This document shows, in pieces, positions 7,798 through 19,875 of a stretch of DNA of 64,000 nucleotides (its first letter is position 1; every line of letters starts with the position of its first letter). This DNA comes from Acidovorax sp. SUPP3334 (lineage in GTDB: Bacteria > Pseudomonadota > Gammaproteobacteria > Burkholderiales > Burkholderiaceae_C). Location: positions 119,083-183,082 of the forward strand of contig NZ_BQXQ01000003.1 of assembly GCF_030159055.1 (NCBI RefSeq), in the 5' to 3' direction. The notes below the pieces were generated by a model, which saw nothing but the letters and a program-made list of their open reading frames with translations, did not search any database and was not told the origin of the DNA. The translations under genes and the position numbers were made by a program.

Positions 7798-8268
7798 TTA
7801 CCGCACCAGGAACACGACCGCCACGATCACCGCGCCCAGCGCGATGTTGACGCCCACCCAGGTGCGGATCGAGGCCAGCGCCTTGCCGCCCGCCGCCCAG
7901 TCGGAGGCCGCCACGGCGCGCTGCAGGCGCTTGAAGAGGGCGAACCGCACATGGCCGAAGAGGGCGATCATCACGATGCCCAGCGTGGCCATCACCGTCC
8001 ACGACAGCGGCATGGCGAAGCGGCCACCCGACTGCGCAGCGGCGCGGGCCACGTTGCCGATCATCCAGAGCCCGCTGGTCAGAACGAGCACGACCGCCAC
8101 CAGGACCGCGTTCAGGAAACGCTGCAGCACGCCATGCATGAGTGCAACGCGCTGGGCGGGCTCCAGCGACTGGGCTGCGGGGCGCAGAAAGAAATGCGCG
8201 AACACCATGCCCCCCAGCCAGACGATGAGCGACGAAACGTGAAGGAGCTTGAGCACGGCATACAACAT
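7798..8268 (-). CDS. CopD-like membrane protein
   Basis: A 156-residue integral membrane protein with four predicted helices, similar to the copper-resistance CopD family. MLYAVLKLLHVSSLIVWLGG at the N-terminus carries the characteristic histidine, and RTWVGVNIALGAVIV is near the end. Family members are thought to be involved in copper uptake or heme-linked electron transfer. The ATG at 8268 is chosen because the conserved domain starts there; an in-frame ATG at 8325 would add 19 residues unlike the family. No copA or copC neighbour is present, so a copper role is tentative. Confidence 0.7.
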   Translation of the reverse strand: MLYAVLKLLHVSSLIVWLGGMVFAHFFLRPAAQSLEPAQRVALMHGVLQRFLNAVLVAVVLVLTSGLWMIGNVARAAAQSGGRFAMPLSWTVMATLGIVMIALFGHVRFALFKRLQRAVAASDWAAGGKALASIRTWVGVNIALGAVIVAVVFLVR

Positions 8269-8503
8269 GGTGGGATTTCTTTCTAGGAGGAACGGCGACG
8301 ATGATGGTCCACGATCAACCAACACAGCGGCTTTGTACCGTGATGGGTTTCTGAATGGCGATGGCTACGACACATCCATGATTTGTTACTAAAACAAACA
8401 GGCAGCAGTGTGATTGTTAAAACTGCTTCCGATTGTGGCTATCCTCGCGGGTTATCGTGCGCGGATCTCCGCGCCGCGCCTGGGGTTACCTTTCCATTCG
8501 ACC

Positions 8504-11500
8504 ATGACGCTTCCGAAAGCACTGCGACTGCAACGCTGGCCCTGGCTGCCAGGGCTGCTGTGCGTGCTGGTGGGCACGGCGGCCAGTTGGGCGCTGTGGC
8601 AGCAGCAGAACGCGTCGGTCGCGCGCATCACCCGGGAGCGTTTCACGCAGGAGGCCCGCTCTTTCACCGGCGCGCTGGAAACCCGCATCGCCGCGCACAC
8701 CGAACTGGTGGTCGGCCTGCGCAGCCTGTTCCTGGTCAACCCCCGGCTGGGGCGCGCTGATTTCGAGCGCGCAGCGCGCGAACTGCGGCTGGCGCAGCAC
8801 TATCCCGGTGTGAAGAACGTGGCGTTCACCCGTTATGTGCCGCGTGCGGACAAAGAAGCCTTCGAGGCGCGGATGCGGACTGATGATGCGGTCCGCATGC
8901 CTGGGCCGGGCGCCTTCGCGATCCGCCCGCCCGGCGACCGGCCTGAATACCACGTGGCCGACTACGTCTGGCCGCTGCTGGGCAATGAATACGTGGTGGG
9001 GCTGGACGTCGGCTCGCTCCCGGCCACGCTCGCCTCGATCCGCTACAGCCGCGACACCGCAGAGGTGGTGGCGTCGGAGCCTTTCGATCTGCTGCAAGAG
9101 CGCGAGAATCGCGCCGGCTTCGTCATCCGCCTTCCGGTGTTCGACGACAGTGCGGCCGGCGGGCGCCGCTACGTCGGCTCGGTGGCCGCCACCATACGCT
9201 TTTACGACATGGTCAAAGCCATCCAGTCCGAAGGCCTGCTGCGCGGCGTGGCGATGTCGGTGCGCGACATCGGTTCGGTGCGCGATGTGCCTCCGGTGGC
9301 CGAACGCCCGTTGCTCGCCCTCGAAACCGGCGTGCGCCCCGCCGTGGAGCGCTACGAACGCGAACTGCTCGTGCACGACCGGCGCTGGCGGCTGACCTTT
9401 CAGCCCATGCAGCCTTTCCTGTCGCGGTCCGAAGCGCAGCTGCCCGCGCTCATGGGGGGCGGCGGCCTGGTCGTGACGGCGTTGCTGGCCGCGTTGATCA
9501 CCCTGCTGGTGCGCAGGCGCACGCAGGCCATGAGCTATGCCAACGCCGCAGGGTCGGCGCTGCGCGAGAGCGAAGAGCGTTTTCGCGCGCTGTTCAATCA
9601 GGCGGCGGTGGGCGTGGCGCAGGTGGACGCCCAGACCCGCCACTTCGTGCGGGCCAACAGCAAGTTCTGCGACATCCTGGGCTATACCGAGGCCGAGCTG
9701 GCCACCAAGACGGTCGGGTCGATCACACACCCGGACGACCTCGCGGCGGGCGAGGCCCTCATGCAGCAGATCGCCTCGGAGCAGCTCGAAGAATTCCGCT
9801 ACGAAAAGCGCTACTTCCACAAGGACGGCCGCGTCATCTGGACCGACATCACCGTGTCGCCCATGCGCATGGCGGGTAGACCCTCCAACCATTCCATTGC
9901 CGTGGTGCAGGACATCACCGAGCGCAAACAGATGGAAGAGGCCCAGCGCGACAGCGAACTGCGCCTGCGCGGCATCCTGTACCGCCTGCCGGTGGGCGTG
10001 TGCCTGGTGCGCAAGGACGGGCTGGTGAGCTTTCGCAACGAGCGTTTCGTGCAGATCTGCGGCTACACCGCCGAAGATGCCCCGAACGTGGACGACTGGT
10101 GGCGGCTGGCTTTTCCCGATGGTGCCGAGCGCGACCAGGCCGTGGCCGACTGGATGGCGGTGTGCGCCGAAGCGCCCGGCGATGGCGACGCCGTCGCCCC
10201 GCGCGAGCACACCATCACCTGCAAGGGCGGGCAGGTCCGCACGGTGGACCTGGCGGGCGTGCTGCTGGGTGACGACCGGCTCATCACCCTGGTGGACATG
10301 AGCCAGCACAAGGCGGCCGAAGAAGAGATCCGCTACCTCGCCTATTACGACCCGCTCACCCAGTTGCCCAACCGCCGTTTGCTGCTGGACCAGCTGCAGC
10401 AGGCGCTGGCCGCCAGCACGCGCAGCCAGCGCTGCGGCGCCGTGCTGATGCTGGACCTGGACAACTTCAAGACGCTGAACGAAACGCAGGGCCACGAGCG
10501 CGGCGACATGCTGCTGCGCCAGGTGGCGCTGCGGCTGCGCGACTGCGTGCGAAGCGAAGACACCTTGGCCCGCCACGGGGGCGACGAGTTCGTCGTGGTG
10601 CTCGAAGACCTGGGCGACAGCCGCGAAGACGCCGCCGCCCGCGCGGAGGAAACGGGCCAGAAGATTCTGGCGGCGCTGCGCCGCCCGTTCCTGCTGGAGG
10701 GCGAGTCGCACCACAGCACCCTCAGCATGGGCGTGACGATCTTCCAGGGCCTGCGCGAGACGGGGGACGAGCTGCTGCAGCGCGCCGATCTGGCCATGTA
10801 CCAGGCCAAGGCCGGCGGGCGCAACACGCTGCAGTTCTACGACCCGAAGATGCAGGCTTCGGTCGCGGCCCGCGCCGCGCTCGAATCCGACCTGCGCGAG
10901 GGCCTGGCGCAGGGGCAGTTCGAACTGTTCTACCAGCCGCAGATGGACAACGGCCACATCACCGGCGCCGAGGCGCTGCTGCGCTGGCGCCACCCCGTGC
11001 GGGGTTTCGTCTCGCCGGCCGATTTCATTCCGCTGACCGAAGAGACCGGGCTCATCCTGCCCCTGGGCGAATGGGTGCTGCAGGCGGCGTGCGCGCGGCT
11101 CGCCCTGTGGGCGCAGCGGCCGGCGCTAGCGCATCTGGGCCTGTCGGTCAACGTGAGCGCGCGCCAGTTTCACCAGAGCGGCTTCGTCGGCCAGGTGCTG
11201 GCCGCGCTGGCCAGCACGGGCGCCGATGGCCGCCGCCTCAAGCTGGAGATGACCGAAAGCCTGCTGCTGCAGGACGTGGAGGACACCATCGACAAGATGG
11301 CCCAGCTGCGGGCCTACGGCGTGGGGTTCTCGCTGGACGATTTCGGCACCGGCTATTCCTCGCTCGCTTATCTGAAGCGCCTGCCGCTGGACGAACTCAA
11401 GATCGACCAGAGCTTCGTGCGCGACGTGCTCACCGACCCCAACGATGCCGCCATCGCCCGGACCATCGTCGCGCTGGGCACCAGCCTGGGCCTGCGCGTC

Positions 11501-11659
11501 ATTGCCGAAGGGGTCGAGACCGAGGCGCAGCGGGCCTTTCTGGCGCGCAACCAGTGCTATGTGTGGCAGGGCTACCTGCTCAGCCCGCCGCTGCCGGTGG
11601 ACGGGTTCGAGCGGCTGGTGGTCGATCACGCCGCAGGCCAGAGCCCGCTGATCGTCTGA
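8504..11659 (+). CDS. CHASE-PAS-PAS-GGDEF-EAL cyclic-di-GMP enzyme
   Basis: A 1051-residue membrane sensor predicted to make and/or break cyclic di-GMP. Domains in order: membrane helix (about 12-32), periplasmic CHASE domain (45-300), second helix (315-340), two PAS domains (about 355-480 and 490-600), GGDEF (about 605-770) and EAL (about 785-1045). The GGDEF motif is intact (HGGDEF near residue 690) and preceded by RSED, a classical inhibitory I-site. The EAL domain keeps [30 protein letters not shown] and EGVET, so phosphodiesterase activity is plausible. The ATG at 8504 is used because upstream in-frame codons do not resemble the family. It stands alone between a leftward CopD-like gene and ynfA. 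Confidence 0.85.
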   Translation: MTLPKALRLQRWPWLPGLLCVLVGTAASWALWQQQNASVARITRERFTQEARSFTGALETRIAAHTELVVGLRSLFLVNPRLGRADFERAARELRLAQHYPGVKNVAFTRYVPRADKEAFEARMRTDDAVRMPGPGAFAIRPPGDRPEYHVADYVWPLLGNEYVVGLDVGSLPATLASIRYSRDTAEVVASEPFDLLQERENRAGFVIRLPVFDDSAAGGRRYVGSVAATIRFYDMVKAIQSEGLLRGVAMSVRDIGSVRDVPPVAERPLLALETGVRPAVERYERELLVHDRRWRLTFQPMQPFLSRSEAQLPALMGGGGLVVTALLAALITLLVRRRTQAMSYANAAGSALRESEERFRALFNQAAVGVAQVDAQTRHFVRANSKFCDILGYTEAELATKTVGSITHPDDLAAGEALMQQIASEQLEEFRYEKRYFHKDGRVIWTDITVSPMRMAGRPSNHSIAVVQDITERKQMEEAQRDSELRLRGILYRLPVGVCLVRKDGLVSFRNERFVQICGYTAEDAPNVDDWWRLAFPDGAERDQAVADWMAVCAEAPGDGDAVAPREHTITCKGGQVRTVDLAGVLLGDDRLITLVDMSQHKAAEEEIRYLAYYDPLTQLPNRRLLLDQLQQALAASTRSQRCGAVLMLDLDNFKTLNETQGHERGDMLLRQVALRLRDCVRSEDTLARHGGDEFVVVLEDLGDSREDAAARAEETGQKILAALRRPFLLEGESHHSTLSMGVTIFQGLRETGDELLQRADLAMYQAKAGGRNTLQFYDPKMQASVAARAALESDLREGLAQGQFELFYQPQMDNGHITGAEALLRWRHPVRGFVSPADFIPLTEETGLILPLGEWVLQAACARLALWAQRPALAHLGLSVNVSARQFHQSGFVGQVLAALASTGADGRRLKLEMTESLLLQDVEDTIDKMAQLRAYGVGFSLDDFGTGYSSLAYLKRLPLDELKIDQSFVRDVLTDPNDAAIARTIVALGTSLGLRVIAEGVETEAQRAFLARNQCYVWQGYLLSPPLPVDGFERLVVDHAAGQSPLIV

Positions 11660-11729
11660 CGCCGCCAGCCGGCCAGCCACCGGAGCAGGGCGGCATCGCC
11701 CCGGCGCCGGTTTTTTAAGGAGCCGCCCC

Positions 11730-12062
11730 GTGTTCGAGTTGAAAACCCTGGCGCTGTACGCCGTCACCGCGCTGGCCGAAATCGTCGGCTGCTACCTGCC
11801 TTGGCTCTGGCTCCGGCAGGGTGCGAGCGCGTGGCTGCTGCTGCCCGCCGCCGCATGCCTGGCGCTGTTCGCCGGGCTGCTCACACTGCACCCGGCCGCG
11901 GCCGGGCGGGTGTACGCGGCCTATGGCGGTGTCTATGTGGCGGCGGCCATCGGATGGCTGTGGGCGGTGGACGGCGTGCGCCCCACGGCGTGGGATGTGG
12001 CGGGCGTTGCCGTCACCCTGGCCGGCATGGCGATCATCGCCTTCGCGCCGCGCGCGGGGTAG
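11730..12062 (+). CDS. ynfA: YnfA/UPF0060 small membrane protein
   Basis: A 110-residue protein with four predicted membrane helices that matches the UPF0060 (YnfA) family closely in length and sequence: [15 protein letters not shown] near residue 17, [14 protein letters not shown] near residue 60 and a terminal [11 protein letters not shown]. The family is related to small multidrug transporters, and its transport role is debated. The GTG start is preceded by AAGGAG at ideal spacing. It follows the GGDEF-EAL gene by 70 bases with no terminator seen. A dispersed repeat begins immediately after its stop. Confidence 0.85.
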   Translation: MFELKTLALYAVTALAEIVGCYLPWLWLRQGASAWLLLPAAACLALFAGLLTLHPAAAGRVYAAYGGVYVAAAIGWLWAVDGVRPTAWDVAGVAVTLAGMAIIAFAPRAG

Positions 12063-12112
12063 TGCTACTGATTCAATAGCTAATCCCCCTAGTGGTGATT
12101 GCGCTGGAGGCC
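12063..12112 (-). repeat. Dispersed repeat copy 1 (intergenic, between ynfA and smc)
   Basis: Read on the minus strand it contains CCTCCAGCGCAATCACCACT then AGGGGGATTAGCTATTGAAT. It shares this layout with the copies inside pgeF (26303) and dapE (35623). Although intergenic, it is still open in the same frame used there (RPPAQSPLGGLAIES). Confidence 0.7.
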
Positions 12113-12281
12113 GATTTCTCTCATAGTGCCGGCGCGCCTTCCGTGGGCTTCGCCACGGGGCAGGGCGGCCACCCCGGCACGGTATCATCCGGGGCTCGGG
12201 CCGCGCCGCCTCCCGAGGGGCAGCGCGGCCGCGCCATTTCACGCACCCCCATGCCCTCAGCCTGCTGACAGACCCAGACCC

Positions 12282-15200
12282 GTGCGTCTCAACTCCATCA
12301 AACTCGCCGGCTTCAAGTCGTTCGCCGAGCCCACCAATTTCATGCTCCCAGGCCAGCTGGTGGGCGTGGTGGGTCCGAACGGCTGCGGCAAGTCCAACAT
12401 CATGGATGCGGTGCGCTGGGTGCTGGGCGAGTCGAAAGCCAGCGAACTGCGCGGCGAGTCGATGCAGGACGTGATCTTCAGCGGCACCACCAGCCGCAAG
12501 CAGGCCAGCCGCGCCAGCGTGGAACTGGTCTTCGACAACGCCGACCACCGGGCCGGCGGCCAGTGGAACCAATACGGCGAGATCGCCGTCAAGCGCGTGC
12601 TCACGCGGGACGGCAACAGCAGCTACTTCATCAACAACCAGCCCGTGCGCCGGCGCGACGTGCAGGACGTGTTCCTGGGCACGGGCCTGGGGCCCCGCGC
12701 CTACGCCATCATCGGCCAGGGCACCATCAGCCGCATCATCGAATCGCGTCCCGAGGAACTGCGCCTGTTCCTCGAAGAGGCCGCCGGCGTTTCCAAATAC
12801 AAGGAACGCCGCCGCGAGACGGAAAACCGCCTGTCGGACACCCGCGAGAACCTCACGCGGGTCGAAGACATCCTGCGCGAGCTGAACGCCAACCTGGAGC
12901 GCCTGGAAAAGCAGGCCGAGGTGGCCGCCCGCTACAACGCGCTGCAGGCCGATGTCACCCTCAAGCAGCACCAGCTGTGGTTCCTGAAGCGTGCCGACGC
13001 CGAGGCCGACCAGGCCAAGGTGCGGGCCGATGGCCTGCAGGCCGTGAACGACCTCGAATCGCGCATGGCCGACCTGCGCTCGGTCGAATCCGACCTCGAA
13101 ACCATCCGCCAGGCGCATTACGCCGCGGGCGACCATGTCAACCAGGCGCAGGGCAAGCTCTACGAGGCCACGGCCGAAGTGGGCCGGCTGGAGGCCGAGA
13201 TCCGCTACGTGGTCGAGGGCCGCCAGCGCGTCGAATTGCGCCTTGGCCAGCTGGCCGAGCAGATCGCCCAGTGGTCCGCCCGCAAGGAAGAGGCCGAGGC
13301 CGAGATGGAGAACCTCGCCGGTGCCGGCGTGGACGCCGACGAGCGCGCCGAACTGCTGGCCGCCCAGGTCGAGGAACAGGCCATGCAGCTGCCCGACCTG
13401 GAAGAGGCGCTGCGGCAAAGCCAGCAGCGTGCCAACGAGCAGCGTGGCGCCGTGGTGCAGGTGCAGCAGCAGATCGGCGTGCTGGCCGCCGAGCAGCGCA
13501 GCATCGACGAGCAAAGCCGCCAGCTCGACGCCCGCCATGAACGCCTTCGCACCGACCGCAACGCCCTGGCCGCGCCCGACGAGGCCCGCCTGGTCAACCT
13601 GCGCGAGCAGCTCGAAGCGGCGCGCGAGGGCGCCGAAATGTCCGAGGCGCGGCTGGGCGAACTCCAGGAATCCGTGCCGCAACTGGACGAAGACCGCCGC
13701 ACGCGCCAGCAGGCCGTGAACGTGGAGAGCGCCCGCCAGGCCGATCTCTCCGCGCGCATGGAGGCCTTGAAGGCCTTGCAGGAGAAGGTCAAGACGTCGG
13801 CCAAGCTGCAGCCCTGGCTCGCCCGGCACGGCCTGGATGGATTGCAGGGCCTGTGGAGCCGCATCCACATCGAGCCCGGCTGGGAGAACGCCCTGGAAGC
13901 GGCCCTGCGCGAGCGCCTGGGCGCGCTCGAAGTCAGCCGGCTCGATAGCGTGCGCGGCTTTCTCGGCGCGGGCGGCAACGACGCGCCCCCGGCCCGGCTG
14001 GCCTTCTACAGCGCGCCGCCTGCCGGCATCCCCGAGCCCACCGGCGCGGCCACGCGCCTGTCCGATCTGCTTCGGTTGAACGATGCCGGCCTGCGCGCCG
14101 TGCTGACCGATTGGCTCCAGGGTTGCTACACCGCGCAAACGCTCGACGAGGCCCTGAACCGCCGCCCGGCGCTGCAGCCCGGGGAAGTGGTCTATGTGCC
14201 CACGGGCCATGCGGTGAGCGCGCACAGCGTGAGCTTTTATGCCCAGGACTCCGAACAGTCCGGCCTGCTGGCCCGCGCGCAGGAGATCGAACACCTCGAA
14301 AAGGAACTGCGCGCCCAGGCCCTCATCAGCGACGAGTCGCGCACGGCGCTGGTGCGCGCCGAGTCGGCCTATGCCGACGCCTCGCAGCGCCTCGTGGCTG
14401 CGCGCCGCGAAGCCAGCGAGGCGCAAAGCCGCGCCCATGAACTGCAGGTGGAAACGCTGCGCCTGACCCAGTTGGCCGACCAGGCCCGCGCGCGCAGCGA
14501 GCAGATCGGCGCCGACCTGGCCGAGGTCGAGGCGCAGCTTGCCGACCTGCAGGAGCGCCGCGTGACGGCCGAGGCGCGCTTCGAAGAACTCGACATGCAA
14601 TTGGCCGACAGCCAAGAGCGCCATGCCCAGCTGGACGAGCGCGTGATCGCGGCCGAGCGCAAGCTGGCCGAGAGCCGTGAGCAGCAGCGCAGCCTGGAGC
14701 GTCAGGCGCAAGAAGCCACGTTTTCGCGCCGCAGCCTGGAGGCCCGCCGCGCCGAACTGGCCCGCACGCTCGACACGGCCGGCAGCCAGACGCGCGCCCT
14801 CGCCGATGAGCAGCAACGCGCCCGCGACGAGATGGCGCGCCTGTCCGACGCCGCGGCGCAGGGCGGCCTGCAGCAGGCGCTGGACCTCAAGATGGAGCGC
14901 GAAAAGGCCCTGGGCGCCCAGCGCAGCGAATACGACGACCTCACCGCCAAGCTGCGCGCGAGCGACGAGCGCCGCATGCAGCTGGAACGCGCGCTCGACC
15001 CGCTGCGCGCCCGCATCACCGAGTTCCAGCTGAAGGAGCAGGCCGCGCGGCTGGGCCTGGAGCAATACACCACGCTGCTGGCGGATGCGCAGGCCGATCT
15101 GGAGGCCGTGGCGCAGTCCATCGAAGCCGGCGGCGTGCGCGCGGCCGGCCTGCAAAGCGAGATCGACCGCCTGCACCGCGAGATCACGGCGCTGGGCGCG

Positions 15201-15806
15201 GTGAACCTCGCCGCGCTCGAAGAACTGAACCTCGCGCGCGAGCGCAAGACGTTTCTCGATTCGCAGACCGCCGACCTGACCGAGGCCATGACCACGCTGG
15301 AGGACGCGATCCGCAAGATCGACGCCGAAACGCGCGACCTGCTTTCGGGCACCTTCGATGCCGTCAACGGCCATTTCGGCCGCATGTTCCCCGAACTGTT
15401 CGGTGGCGGCAATGCCCGCCTCATCATCACCGGCGACGAGATTCTCGACTCCGGCGTGCAGGTGATGGCGCAGCCGCCGGGCAAGAAGAACCAGACCATC
15501 CACCTGCTGTCCGGCGGGGAGAAGGCCCTGACCGCCATCGCGCTCGTCTTCGCCATCTTCCAGCTCAACCCCGCGCCGTTCTGCCTGCTGGACGAAGTGG
15601 ATGCGCCGCTGGACGATGCCAACACCGAACGCTATGCCAAGCTCGTGTCGAGCATGAGCAGCGGCACGCAGTTCCTTTTCATCAGCCACAACAAGATCGC
15701 CATGGAAATGGCCGAACAACTGATCGGCGTGACCATGCAGGAGCAGGGCGTGTCGCGTATCGTGGCCGTGGACATGGAATCCGCGCTGTCCATGGCCGAT
15801 GCCTGA
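12282..15806 (+). CDS. smc: Chromosome segregation protein SMC
   Basis: A 1174-residue SMC ATPase, the normal length, which compacts and segregates the chromosome together with ScpA and ScpB. The N-terminal Walker A GPNGCGKSN is at residues 31-39, followed by the Q-loop region and a first long coiled coil (about 165-500). A hinge lies around 515-650, then the second coiled coil (about 670-1020) and the C-terminal head with signature LSGGEKALTAIAL and Walker B FCLLDEVDAPLDDAN. The GTG at 12282 gives the canonical start RLNSIKLAGFKSFAEPTNF. zipA and ligA follow in the same direction, an arrangement common in this family of bacteria. Confidence 0.97.
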   Translation: MRLNSIKLAGFKSFAEPTNFMLPGQLVGVVGPNGCGKSNIMDAVRWVLGESKASELRGESMQDVIFSGTTSRKQASRASVELVFDNADHRAGGQWNQYGEIAVKRVLTRDGNSSYFINNQPVRRRDVQDVFLGTGLGPRAYAIIGQGTISRIIESRPEELRLFLEEAAGVSKYKERRRETENRLSDTRENLTRVEDILRELNANLERLEKQAEVAARYNALQADVTLKQHQLWFLKRADAEADQAKVRADGLQAVNDLESRMADLRSVESDLETIRQAHYAAGDHVNQAQGKLYEATAEVGRLEAEIRYVVEGRQRVELRLGQLAEQIAQWSARKEEAEAEMENLAGAGVDADERAELLAAQVEEQAMQLPDLEEALRQSQQRANEQRGAVVQVQQQIGVLAAEQRSIDEQSRQLDARHERLRTDRNALAAPDEARLVNLREQLEAAREGAEMSEARLGELQESVPQLDEDRRTRQQAVNVESARQADLSARMEALKALQEKVKTSAKLQPWLARHGLDGLQGLWSRIHIEPGWENALEAALRERLGALEVSRLDSVRGFLGAGGNDAPPARLAFYSAPPAGIPEPTGAATRLSDLLRLNDAGLRAVLTDWLQGCYTAQTLDEALNRRPALQPGEVVYVPTGHAVSAHSVSFYAQDSEQSGLLARAQEIEHLEKELRAQALISDESRTALVRAESAYADASQRLVAARREASEAQSRAHELQVETLRLTQLADQARARSEQIGADLAEVEAQLADLQERRVTAEARFEELDMQLADSQERHAQLDERVIAAERKLAESREQQRSLERQAQEATFSRRSLEARRAELARTLDTAGSQTRALADEQQRARDEMARLSDAAAQGGLQQALDLKMEREKALGAQRSEYDDLTAKLRASDERRMQLERALDPLRARITEFQLKEQAARLGLEQYTTLLADAQADLEAVAQSIEAGGVRAAGLQSEIDRLHREITALGAVNLAALEELNLARERKTFLDSQTADLTEAMTTLEDAIRKIDAETRDLLSGTFDAVNGHFGRMFPELFGGGNARLIITGDEILDSGVQVMAQPPGKKNQTIHLLSGGEKALTAIALVFAIFQLNPAPFCLLDEVDAPLDDANTERYAKLVSSMSSGTQFLFISHNKIAMEMAEQLIGVTMQEQGVSRIVAVDMESALSMADA

Positions 15807-15833
15807 ACCCCAGAAGCCGCACGTTTTTTCACC

Positions 15834-16958
15834 ATGAGCAACTTCCAACTCGGCCTCATCATCGCGGGCGGCGTCGTCCTGGCGGCCATCGTCGCCTTCA
15901 ACGCCTGGTCCGCCCACCGCAATGCCCCCAAGCGCGCGAAACCGCCCGAGCCCGACGGCGCGGCCGAGCCCGCGCTGCGCCAGGAACCGGCGTTCGACGC
16001 CAGCGGCGCATCGGTCGAAAGCCCTGAAGGCATGGGGGGTGGTGGCGGAAGCGGCAGCGGTACAGATCCGTCCTTCGAGGGCCACACGGTGGACCTGCGC
16101 GATGCGATGCAGCTGCCCGTACCCCCGGCCGAGCGCCGCGGCGGGCTGGACCCGCTGATCGACGCCATCGCGCCGCTGGTGGCCGAGCAGCTCGTCTCGG
16201 GCGATGCGGCCCTGGCGGCCCTGCCGCCCACGCGCCGCGCGGGCAGCAAGGCGTTCGCGATCGAAGGCTTCAACGAAACGACCCAGCAGTGGGAAACCCC
16301 GGTGGCAGGGCAGCGCTACAGCCATTTCCAGGCCGGCGTGCAACTGGCCAACCGGGTGGGCGCGCTCAACGAGATCGAGTTTTCGGAGTTCGTCGTCAAG
16401 GCCCAGGGCTTTGCCGATGCCGTCAATGCCGCGGCCGACTTTCCCGACATGTTGCACGAGGTGGCACGCGCCCGCGAACTGGACCAGTTCGCCAGCGACC
16501 ACGACGCGCAACTGGCCTTCGTGCTGCGCGCTCGCCATGCGGCCTGGAGCCCCGGCTACGTGCAGCAGAACGCCGTGCGACTGGGCTTCACCGCAGGCGC
16601 CATACCCGGCCGCCTCGTGCTGCCTGCCAGCGGCCCGGGCGTGCCGCCGGTGCTCACCCTCGCGTACGACACGCAGTTCGCGCTGTCCGACGACCCCGAG
16701 CAATCGGCCATCCGCGACATCACCCTGAGCCTGGACGTGGCCCAGGTGCACCGCTCCGAGCAGCCCTTCGCCCGCCTGCGCGAAGTGGCGGCCACCCTGG
16801 GCGAGGCGATGGACGGCGTGCTGTGCGACCAGAACGGCACCCCGCTGCCGGCCATGACCATGGACCCCATCGCCGCCGACCTGGAACTGCTGTACGACAA
16901 GCTGGACAGCCGCGAACTGTCGGCCGGCTCGCTGCTGGCGCGCCGCCTGTTCAGCTGA
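15834..16958 (+). CDS. zipA: Cell division protein ZipA homologue
   Basis: A 374-residue protein with one N-terminal membrane anchor (residues 5-24), a proline/alanine/glycine-rich linker (about 30-100, including GGGGGSGSG), and a C-terminal globular domain (about 240-370) of the ZipA FtsZ-binding type, with LVLPASGPGVPPVLTLAYD near its start. ZipA tethers FtsZ to the inner membrane at the division site. The start 27 bases after smc suggests co-transcription. Overall similarity to enterobacterial ZipA is low, as is usual in betaproteobacteria, so the call also leans on gene order. Confidence 0.8.
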   Translation: MSNFQLGLIIAGGVVLAAIVAFNAWSAHRNAPKRAKPPEPDGAAEPALRQEPAFDASGASVESPEGMGGGGGSGSGTDPSFEGHTVDLRDAMQLPVPPAERRGGLDPLIDAIAPLVAEQLVSGDAALAALPPTRRAGSKAFAIEGFNETTQQWETPVAGQRYSHFQAGVQLANRVGALNEIEFSEFVVKAQGFADAVNAAADFPDMLHEVARARELDQFASDHDAQLAFVLRARHAAWSPGYVQQNAVRLGFTAGAIPGRLVLPASGPGVPPVLTLAYDTQFALSDDPEQSAIRDITLSLDVAQVHRSEQPFARLREVAATLGEAMDGVLCDQNGTPLPAMTMDPIAADLELLYDKLDSRELSAGSLLARRLFS

Positions 16959-16991
16959 GTGGCCGGTCATTTCGGACCGAAAGGACCTCCC

Positions 16992-19776
<2,785 letters not shown>

Positions 19777-19802
19777 ACGCCTGCGCGATCACCATGGCGC
19801 CG

Positions 19803-19846
19803 ATTGCTATGCTTTTGATAGCTTGCAAGGCAGATAAACCTAGGGC
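19803..19846 (+). repeat. Dispersed repeat copy 2 (intergenic, ligA-PBP)
   Basis: Holds ATTGCTATGCTTTTGATAGC followed by CAGATAAACCTAGGGC. It shares the GCTAT...ATAGC core of the family but has a different flank. GGGCATGAGCCC plus five T follows at 19843-19859 and might act as a weak terminator. Confidence 0.5.
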
Positions 19847-19875
19847 ATGAGCCCTTTTTGACCATTAAGCCCCCG